Shown here piece by piece: positions 1 to 5,212 of a stretch of DNA of 6,836 bases. A program made the translations under genes and the position numbers. Source of the stretch: Deltaproteobacteria bacterium (GTDB lineage Bacteria; Myxococcota_A; Polyangia; Haliangiales; Haliangiaceae); assembly GCA_013813945.1 (NCBI GenBank), contig JACCQV010000975.1, positions 1-6,836 of the forward strand, given 5' to 3'. The notes under the pieces were generated by a model. The model did no database searches. It had not been told where the DNA came from and worked only from the letters and a program-made list of their open reading frames with translations. The first letter of the stretch is position 1, and every line of letters starts with the position of its first letter.

Positions 1-1139
1 CCGCAAACGCGCAGTGCACGGGCGGTCCGGCCGCCGGCACCTGCCTCGATGGTGGCGTCGCACGCCCGACCGTGGCTCCTGCGATCGGCGATCTGGTGAT
101 CACGGAGGTGATGCCCAACCCGAGCGCCGTCTCCGACACCACAGGCGAATGGTTCGAAGTGCTCGTCACGCGTGACGTCGACCTCAATGGCGTCGGCCTC
201 GACCGGGCCGGTGACACCTCGGGCCCGGTGATCGTCTCGCAGCCGAGCTGCGTGCGAGTGACGTCGGGCTCACGCCTCGTGTTCGCGAAGTCTGCCGACG
301 GCGTCATGAACGGCGGACTCCCTCCGATCACGGCGACGTTCTCGTTCTCGCTGATCGATGGCACGGTCGCCGTGCCCGGCGACGTCCAGCTCGTGATGGG
401 CACGACCATCCTCGATTCGATCACGTGGACGAGCAGCACGACCGGAGCCTCGCATCAGAGCGATCCCGATTTCGAGACGGTGACCGACAACGATCTGGTC
501 GCAAACCGCTGCACCGCGACGGTCGCCTACGGTGCCGGCGATCTCGGCACGCCTGGCCTCGCGAACACGCAGTGCGCTGCCCTGCCACCGCCGGGGATGT
601 GCGATGACGGCGGCACGATCCGACCACTCATCAAGCCGCTGCCGACCCAGCTGGTGATCACCGAGCTCCTCGCAAACCCCGCCAACGTCGTGAACTTCAC
701 CGATGCGCAGCGCGAGTGGTTCGAGATCCAGAACACCGGCGTCACGGCGTTCGATCTCAACGAGCTCGAGCTGGCGCGCACCGGCGCGAACGGCAACGTG
801 ATCCAGTCCGCTCTCTGCAAGTCCGTCGAGGCGGGCGGCTTCGCCCTGTTCGCGCGCTCCGCCGATCCCGACGTCAACGCGATGCTGCCGACAGTCGATG
901 CGACGTTCACGTTCGCCCTCGTCGACACGACCGGCAACATCGAGGTGCGCGACGGCGCGACGATCCTCGATGTGATCACCTATCCATCGGTGACGTCGGC
1001 CACCGCGAAGCAGCTCGATCCGGACAGCGCGACCGTGATCGGCAACGACACGGCAACGAACTTCTGTAACGCAACGGCGCCGTACGGCGACGCGTCGAAC
1101 ACCGGCACACCGCGCGCGGCCAACGCGCAGTGTCCATGA
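1..1139 (+). CDS. Tandem lamin-tail-domain-like, Cys-rich exported protein (3' part, 5'-truncated)
   Basis: The frame is open from base 3 to the TGA at 1137-1139 and gives 378 residues with no start inside the window. A GTG at 72 could be taken for a start, but the 23 codons before it encode the end of a previous repeat (ANAQC, then a Cys-Asp-Gly-Gly linker), so the gene begins upstream. Two complete repeats are visible, window residues 31-191 and 217-377. Each opens with LVITE(V/L)xxNP, followed by EWFE(V/I), a DLN turn, a SAD motif, TILD.ITW/Y, and ends NR/NF-C...GTPxxAN(T/A)QC. The LVITE...NP...EWFE pattern is typical of lamin-tail domains (LTD), an Ig-like beta fold found in many secreted bacterial proteins. 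Each 186-residue period carries about four Cys at matching places, suggesting disulfides and export; the signal peptide would be upstream. The protein ends right after the last Cys (QCP) with no sorting tail. The substrate or partner is unknown; a surface adhesion or binding role is an inference. Confidence 0.85.
   Translation, partial: ANAQCTGGPAAGTCLDGGVARPTVAPAIGDLVITEVMPNPSAVSDTTGEWFEVLVTRDVDLNGVGLDRAGDTSGPVIVSQPSCVRVTSGSRLVFAKSADGVMNGGLPPITATFSFSLIDGTVAVPGDVQLVMGTTILDSITWTSSTTGASHQSDPDFETVTDNDLVANRCTATVAYGAGDLGTPGLANTQCAALPPPGMCDDGGTIRPLIKPLPTQLVITELLANPANVVNFTDAQREWFEIQNTGVTAFDLNELELARTGANGNVIQSALCKSVEAGGFALFARSADPDVNAMLPTVDATFTFALVDTTGNIEVRDGATILDVITYPSVTSATAKQLDPDSATVIGNDTATNFCNATAPYGDASNTGTPRAANAQCP
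18..1133 (+). repeat. Two full copies of a 558-base coding repeat (linker plus LTD-like domain)
   Basis: The final Cys codon of successive copies falls at 15-17, 573-575 and 1131-1133, a spacing of exactly 558 bases (186 codons). Each copy is a 75-base linker (18-92 and 576-650) encoding C-x-D-G-G-x-x-R-P, then a 483-base domain (93-575 and 651-1133). The copies have diverged strongly: near the EWFE motif there are small length differences that cancel out, so the equal length is partly the result of compensating changes. At least one more copy must lie before base 1. Confidence 0.8.
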
Positions 1140-1155
1140 TCTAGCTCCCCACCGA

Positions 1156-1728
1156 CTACCATCGGATCCCGACACACCGCCGGCGGCGGGTCACCAGCAG
1201 CAGCGCGGCCAGCGGGAGCAGCAGCGCCGAGCCGCCGGTCCCGGTCGCGCACGCGTAGAAGCTCGTCTGCACGTAGTTGTCGTCGTCGACTCCCACGAGC
1301 GGACGGGCGTCGATTGCTGGCGTTGCATCGACACCTGCATCATCGAGACTGGCATCCACGGGCGCGTCGACCAGTGGCGCGTCCGTCACCAGCGCGTCCG
1401 CCACTGCCGCGTCGGTCACCGGCGCATCGATCGGCGCATCCGGCGGCGCATTCACCGGTGCATCGATCGGCGCATCCACCGGCGCATCCGGCGGACCCTC
1501 CACCGGCGCATCGATCGGCGCATCCACCGGCGCATCCGGCGGACCCTCGATCACAGCATCGATCGGCCCATCCACACCAGCATCCGGCGGACCCTCGACC
1601 GGCGCATCATCCAGGGGCCCCGTGGCATCGAGCTCGAGCTGCGCATCCAGGGCCAGCGCGAGCGCACCGCTCCGCTCCGACACGCCCATCGGGCTGCACG
1701 CACACACGAGGACCAGGAGCCACCGCAC
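1156..1728 (-). CDS. Low-complexity stalk protein with lipoprotein-type N-terminus and MYXO-CTERM-like C-terminus
   Basis: The protein has 190 residues, GTG start at 1728, TAG at 1156-1158. An in-frame stop lies two codons before the start, so this is the earliest start possible. The N-terminus is a short hydrophobic stretch (residues 3-10) ending in VCAC, a plausible lipobox with Cys11 as the lipidated residue. Residues about 28-145 are Asp/Ala/Pro/Val repeats, including three 16-residue units (45-60, 61-76, 77-92) built from EGPPDAPVDAPIDAPV. The C-terminus has Cys160, a Gly/Thr spacer, a hydrophobic segment (about 167-180) and RRRR (181-184). This arrangement matches the MYXO-CTERM class of sorting signals, which in Myxococcota are processed by myxosortases at a conserved Cys. 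There is no folded domain between the two signals. It faces the lamin-tail gene tail to tail across 16 bases. A surface stalk or spacer role is an inference. The compositional repeats make homology searches unreliable. Confidence 0.72.
   Translation of the reverse strand: MRWLLVLVCACSPMGVSERSGALALALDAQLELDATGPLDDAPVEGPPDAGVDGPIDAVIEGPPDAPVDAPIDAPVEGPPDAPVDAPIDAPVNAPPDAPIDAPVTDAAVADALVTDAPLVDAPVDASLDDAGVDATPAIDARPLVGVDDDNYVQTSFYACATGTGGSALLLPLAALLLVTRRRRCVGIRW
1453..1596 (-). repeat. Three tandem 48-base coding units (DAPIDAPV stalk)
   Basis: Units lie at 1453-1500, 1501-1548 and 1549-1596. The first two differ at one base only (1459 T against 1507 C); the third is a degenerate copy that keeps the frame and ends in the same GCGGACCCTC. 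Each encodes one 16-residue Glu-Gly-Pro-Pro-Asp-Ala-led unit on the minus strand. Shorter 12-base DAP(I/V)-type units flank the array. The near identity of the first two copies suggests recent duplication, so copy number may vary between strains. Confidence 0.9.
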
Positions 1729-1838
1729 CCCTCAGTCAACCGCGGGGACCCTCGCACCGCAAGCGAGTTCGCCGATCGTGCGATCGCTTGTCGCCGATAC
1801 GGTCCTCTGGCCAAAGACCTTCCCCCCGGCGAGGAGGA
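1729..1838. other. Non-coding gap between two minus-strand genes, with short repeats
   Basis: This 110-base gap follows the 402-residue gene and precedes the stalk gene on the minus strand. It holds a perfect 7-base inverted repeat (CAAGCGA 1760-1766, TCGCTTG 1784-1790), a GCGATCGC palindrome (1780-1787), and a direct repeat TCGCCGAT at 1769-1776 and 1791-1798, starts 22 bases apart. Near the upstream end, bases 1801-1819 can form a 6-base hairpin (one G-U pair) in minus-strand RNA just after the 402-residue gene's stop, but no U-run follows. I see no convincing -35/-10 pair. The repeats could be an operator for the stalk gene; this is inference. Confidence 0.4.
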
Positions 1839-3047
1839 TCAGCCGGGCGCGTCGGGCACGGCGGCAATGGGTAGCTGGACGACCTCGGATGGATCGCGCA
1901 TGACACCGGAGCGGAAGTGGCGCCGCAGGCGCGCGGCGAGTGCTTCGATCACTGCCTCGCCGAGGAGCTCGGAGGTCTGCGAGCGATGGACCTTCCAGCG
2001 CTGCGCGAGGGCCGGGAGCTCGGCGATCCCGGGCGGCATCGCGAGGCGCGGATCCACGATCGCGAGAGCTCCGGGCAGTGCGAACAGCGTCGCGAGGCCG
2101 CGCGGCCGCTGACCCGCTGCCTCGGCAGCGAGCACGGTGGAGATCAGCGGGGACTTGGCGCCGGGCTCGCGGAGGTTGAGCTCGGCGAGACAGAACAGAG
2201 CATTGAGGTGGACGAGGAAGGCGCCGACGGCGCGAACGTCGCCTTCATCCGGCGCGCGCTCGAGCATCTGCTCGTAGGCAGCGGCGAGGCGCGCCGGCCC
2301 GGTGACCTGATGGTGCGGTGCGGCGTCGGGAACGAGGCGATAGGCGATCGCGCGCGCGAGCTCGGCATCGCGGAGGAGGAAGACGGCGTCTTCCCAGTGA
2401 AGAGGCGGAGCACCGGGGTGGGCGTCCAGCAGCTGGGTGAGCGGCGTGCGACGAAGCAGCGTCGCGATGACCGGAGCGGTGTCGGGGACAGCGAGCAGCT
2501 CGTCGAAGTCGACCACCGTGACGTCCTCGCGGACGCGGCGCATGCCCTTCCACGCGGTGAGCCGGGACGGCGGCCTCTGACCCTGGAAGCGCGCTCGACC
2601 AGTCCACCAGGAGACCGTGATGTCGCGGCGAGTGAGGAACATCAGCTTGTGCAGGAGCGCGTGGCGCGCCATCACACGCGTGCGGTTTCTCGTGAGCGGC
2701 TGGCTGACCATCGCGAGCGAGGTGTCGATGATCTTGCGGCGCTGGCGGTCGCTGACCGACCACTGATCGGCGCGCGGGTGGACGAGGAACAGCGCATTGT
2801 GGAGGCCGGCGGCCAGCGCTAGCTCGTCGGCCTCGAGGAGGAACGCGGGTGGGCGACAGACGAGCGTCGAGAGGACGGCGACGCGCGCTTCGTCGACATC
2901 GACGGTCTCGACCGAAGCGTCGTTGAGCTCGCGATCCCAGCGATCGAGCTCGGGCAGCGGGATCGGAGCGCCGACATGGAGCTCGCCACCGGCGACCAGC
3001 GGCTTGACGAAGTTCGTCAGGAAGTCTTTGACGTGGAGCTTGGCCAC
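1839..3047 (-). CDS. Unrecognised 402-residue soluble protein, coupled to the 508-residue gene
   Basis: GTG start at 3047, TGA at 1839-1841. The start lies 5 bases after the stop of the 508-residue gene, and no strong Shine-Dalgarno is seen, so translation is probably coupled. I do not recognise the family with certainty. No signal peptide or membrane segment is visible; the protein looks cytoplasmic and mostly helical. Visible landmarks: an N-terminal MAKLHVKDFLTNFV; a basic patch around 100-140 (RQRRK, RNRTRVMARH, LTRRD); an aromatic/basic motif SWWTGRARF with PPSRLTAW and RRVRED (146-175); an Ala/Leu-rich helical region (225-330); and a C-terminal helical part with RWKVHRS and RLRRHF. The WTGR...PP.RL..W..RRVRE pattern recalls, from memory, components of the FtsH/MoxR-vWA ternary systems of Myxobacteria. 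That is a weak guess, not an assignment. The pairing with the 508-residue protein suggests that they act together. Confidence 0.8.
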   Translation of the reverse strand: MAKLHVKDFLTNFVKPLVAGGELHVGAPIPLPELDRWDRELNDASVETVDVDEARVAVLSTLVCRPPAFLLEADELALAAGLHNALFLVHPRADQWSVSDRQRRKIIDTSLAMVSQPLTRNRTRVMARHALLHKLMFLTRRDITVSWWTGRARFQGQRPPSRLTAWKGMRRVREDVTVVDFDELLAVPDTAPVIATLLRRTPLTQLLDAHPGAPPLHWEDAVFLLRDAELARAIAYRLVPDAAPHHQVTGPARLAAAYEQMLERAPDEGDVRAVGAFLVHLNALFCLAELNLREPGAKSPLISTVLAAEAAGQRPRGLATLFALPGALAIVDPRLAMPPGIAELPALAQRWKVHRSQTSELLGEAVIEALAARLRRHFRSGVMRDPSEVVQLPIAAVPDAPG

Positions 3048-3052
3048 GGCGG

Positions 3053-4579
3053 TTACTTGCCCGGAGGCAGCTGCTTGCGGTCGGGCGCGTCGGGATACCC
3101 CCAGAGCGCGAAGCGTCCGACGGAGTCGTTGACGACCTCGGCGTCGGCGGGTGCCGCGGCGGCGTAGTCGATCGATTCGGCCTGATCGACTTCCATCTTC
3201 GCGAGCGAGCGGCGCTCCAGGGTGGCGAACGAGCCCTCGCTGACCTGGAACGGCCGACCTTCCGTGGTGAACACCGTCACGATGCCGGCAGTGTGGCCGA
3301 GCGCTCGCGCGAGGACCTCGGGGGTGACGCGCGGAACCACATCCATACCGAGCGGGACGAGCAGTCCCGGTGTGAGCTCACAGAGCAGCTGGCCGAGCGG
3401 GATGACGTCCAGGTTTTCGGAGCCGATCACGAGGATGCCGCGATCGGTGGCAGCGACGCGATGACCGCGGAGGCTAACCGGCGGCAGGGCGAACAAGATC
3501 CGCTTGAGGCGCGGCCCGTGATCGAGCGGGATCAGGGTGGCGACCACGCGGCGCGGCGGGCCCATGGAGGTTGCGAGTTTGAGCTCGACCCCGATCGGTT
3601 CGGGAGGCGCGCCAGCGTGCTGCGCAGGATCGCGAGGGCGATCCATCTCGAGGTCGACGCGCGTGAGATCGGCGATGTCGCTGAGTGCGAGCGGCCCGGG
3701 TAGAACGTCGACGCGATCGTTTGGCCAGAACACGTGGAACGTGTCGGCAGGGAACACCGACGTGCACGACGCGAGATCGATCGGGTGCTCGTATCCGACG
3801 GCAACGGCCGCGGTCGCACCGGCCGGCTTGAACACGTCGATACCGGGCGTGCCGAGGAAGAGCGCGAGGATTCGCTCGGGAAGCGAGTGCACTCGGAGCA
3901 GCATGTAGCCGCGCTCGCGCGATTGATCTTCGAACGCGCTGGTCGTGCCGGGCGTGAACAAGCCGGCATGTGCCTCGACGCGGTTGCGCCAGAGATAGCG
4001 GATGATTCCCTCGGACAGGCCGCGTGCGATCGCGATGTAGAGATCGCCGCGATCATCACCGTCGAGGTTCTCGCGGCCCGGCAGCTTCCGGATCGAGAGC
4101 CGGAACAACAGGGTCTGGAACGGCAGGTCGCCCTCGCGAATGTAGCCCTGCGCGAACTCGTCACCGTGGACCATGAAGTCCGTCGACGCAGGCATCGCAC
4201 CGATGTCGACGGCGTCGTAGCCGTACGGCGAGCGGTCATCGCGGTACTTGACGTAGTGCTTCGCGGTGCCCGTGTACACGGCGCCACCCACGAGACGGCA
4301 CAGGCGCGCGGCGCGATCGGCGGCGTACGAGGAGACCGCGGGAATCTGGACGACAATCTCGCGCCCGCCGAGCGCGGTCTTGCACTTCATGATCGTCAGG
4401 TTCGCGAGCAGCTCGTCGAGCGACGCCTCGGACGAGTAGAGCCGGAACCACGAGACCGCGCCCTCGAGGGTCGCAAACGTCATCACCGCATAGCGGCCGA
4501 GCAAGATGCCGCGCGGATCGGGCGCGACGCCCGGGGTGAAGAACCGCGTCTGGCCTTGTGCGACGTGCTCGAGTGCCAC
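3053..4579 (-). CDS. Unrecognised 508-residue soluble protein, middle gene of the OmpA operon
   Basis: TAA at 3053-3055. The frame stays open up to an upstream start at 4825, but that extension lies inside the OmpA-type gene, is Ser/Arg-rich and looks like an out-of-frame shadow. I chose the GTG at 4579, 22 bases after the OmpA gene's stop, which gives MALEHVAQGQTRFFTPG. The ATG in the gap (about 4593-4595) is in another frame. No good ribosome site is visible, so the start is moderately sure. There is no signal peptide or membrane helix. Landmarks: RGILLGRYAVMTF (23-35), a Tyr/Gly-rich stretch HYVKYRDDRSPYGYD (109-122), a GDDRGDLYIAIARGLSEGI segment (174-192), and a beta-rich C-terminal half with RGILVIGSENLDVIPL (380-395), then LLVPLGMDVVPRVTPEVLARAL (406-427). 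The last region recalls X-type modules of FtsH/MoxR-vWA ternary systems, from memory only. Function unknown. Confidence 0.75.
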   Translation of the reverse strand: MALEHVAQGQTRFFTPGVAPDPRGILLGRYAVMTFATLEGAVSWFRLYSSEASLDELLANLTIMKCKTALGGREIVVQIPAVSSYAADRAARLCRLVGGAVYTGTAKHYVKYRDDRSPYGYDAVDIGAMPASTDFMVHGDEFAQGYIREGDLPFQTLLFRLSIRKLPGRENLDGDDRGDLYIAIARGLSEGIIRYLWRNRVEAHAGLFTPGTTSAFEDQSRERGYMLLRVHSLPERILALFLGTPGIDVFKPAGATAAVAVGYEHPIDLASCTSVFPADTFHVFWPNDRVDVLPGPLALSDIADLTRVDLEMDRPRDPAQHAGAPPEPIGVELKLATSMGPPRRVVATLIPLDHGPRLKRILFALPPVSLRGHRVAATDRGILVIGSENLDVIPLGQLLCELTPGLLVPLGMDVVPRVTPEVLARALGHTAGIVTVFTTEGRPFQVSEGSFATLERRSLAKMEVDQAESIDYAAAAPADAEVVNDSVGRFALWGYPDAPDRKQLPPGK

Positions 4580-4601
4580 GTCGAGAACGTAGCATGCCTG
4601 G

Positions 4602-5174
4602 CTAGTTCGTTCCTTCGGGCGGCAGTGTCGCCTGGAGCTGGACGTCGACGCGACGATCCTGCTTCCACGTCGACTCGTCGCTTCCGGTCGCATCGAGCGC
4701 GCCGCGAGTGGTGACCGCGAGCTGCGGCGCGCCGACGCCGAGCCGTGCGAGATACTGGTGCACCGAGTGCGCGCGACGCGATCCGAGACCGAGGTTGTAC
4801 TCCTCGGTGCCTCGCGGGTCAGCACGCCCGATCAGCGAGACGGTCTTGCCCTTGAGCGGACCTGTCATGAGGCACGTCGCGATCTGATCCAGGATCTGGC
4901 GATCATCCTCGGTCAGCTTGTCCTCGTCGGTCTCGAACGTCGGGCTCGCCTTGGTGACGACCTTGATTCCGCATGCCGCGAGGATGTCGGGCGAGATCGC
5001 GAGGCTCGGCGTCACGGCCGTATCCTGCTCGATCGAGGGCGCCGCCTTCTTCGCAGCGGCGGAGGGGCCAGGCTTGGGATCCGTGGGGACCGTCTTCGCC
5101 TTGGCCTTGTCTTTGCTGCACGCACCGCCGGCAAACGCCGCCGCGAGGACGAGGACAACAGGGATGGTCTTCAT
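4602..5174 (-). CDS. OmpA/Pal-family peptidoglycan-binding lipoprotein
   Basis: The protein has 190 residues, ATG at 5174, TAG at 4602-4604. AGGA (5183-5186 on the minus strand) sits 8 bases before the ATG and supports this start. Residues 1-18 form a lipoprotein signal peptide ending AGGA before Cys19. A Lys/Pro/Ala-rich linker follows (20-57), then an OmpA C-terminal domain (about 78-182): LTEDDRQILDQIA, GRADPRGTEEYNLGLGSRRA and DRRVDVQL. Asp119 and Arg134 fall where Pal/OmpA proteins bind the diaminopimelate of peptidoglycan. The protein should be lipid-anchored in the envelope and hold peptidoglycan non-covalently. Cys68 and Cys101 flank the first strand and helix of the domain and could form a disulfide. 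It heads the minus-strand set with the 508- and 402-residue genes. I do not call it pal itself because no tol genes are nearby. Confidence 0.92.
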   Translation of the reverse strand: MKTIPVVLVLAAAFAGGACSKDKAKAKTVPTDPKPGPSAAAKKAAPSIEQDTAVTPSLAISPDILAACGIKVVTKASPTFETDEDKLTEDDRQILDQIATCLMTGPLKGKTVSLIGRADPRGTEEYNLGLGSRRAHSVHQYLARLGVGAPQLAVTTRGALDATGSDESTWKQDRRVDVQLQATLPPEGTN

Positions 5175-5212
5175 GCGGCGGATCCTGCCACATTCGCCGT
5201 ATCGTGGCGGTC
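5175..5212. promoter_or_regulatory. 38-base divergent intergenic region between two lipoprotein genes
   Basis: This gap separates the OmpA-type gene (ATG at 5174, leftward) from the TPR lipoprotein gene (ATG at 5213, rightward). It contains the leftward gene's ribosome site (AGGA at 5183-5186, minus strand) and a 5-base inverted repeat GCCAC (5187-5191) / GTGGC (5204-5208). There is too little room for two separate full promoters, so at least one must overlap the neighbour's coding sequence. No clear -35/-10 boxes are visible on either strand; a GTATCG near 5199-5204 is only a vague -10-like match. Confidence 0.45.

Noticed and set aside
270..1175. Minus-strand frame of 301 codons opposite the lamin-tail gene
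   Set aside because: It is Arg-rich and without motifs; the plus frame shows clear repeats with conserved cysteines.
1177..1186. CCGCCGGCGG palindrome near the end of the stalk gene
   Set aside because: It lies in the Arg-rich tail coding region and is expected by chance in such GC-rich DNA.
1453..1596. Regular repeats as a possible CRISPR array
   Set aside because: The units are directly adjacent, with no unique spacers, and code in frame for a repeated peptide.
1801..1819. Hairpin after the 402-residue gene as an intrinsic terminator
   Set aside because: The stem is only six pairs with one G-U and there is no U-run after it; noted only within the gap description.
1277..1903. Plus-strand open frame rich in GASIGAS/GASTGASGG repeats
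   Set aside because: It is the antisense image of the DAPIDAPV stalk gene; the minus frame has both a signal-like N-terminus and a sorting-like tail, while the plus frame has neither.
1917..2822. Long plus-strand frame of 301 codons opposite the 402-residue gene
   Set aside because: Composition is Arg/Glu/Gly-rich as expected for an antisense frame of GC-rich coding DNA, and no motif is visible; the minus frame fits the operon spacing.
3734..4714. Long plus-strand frame of 326 codons opposite the 508-residue gene
   Set aside because: It is Arg-rich, has no motif and spans the boundary of two well-supported minus-strand genes; typical antisense shadow.
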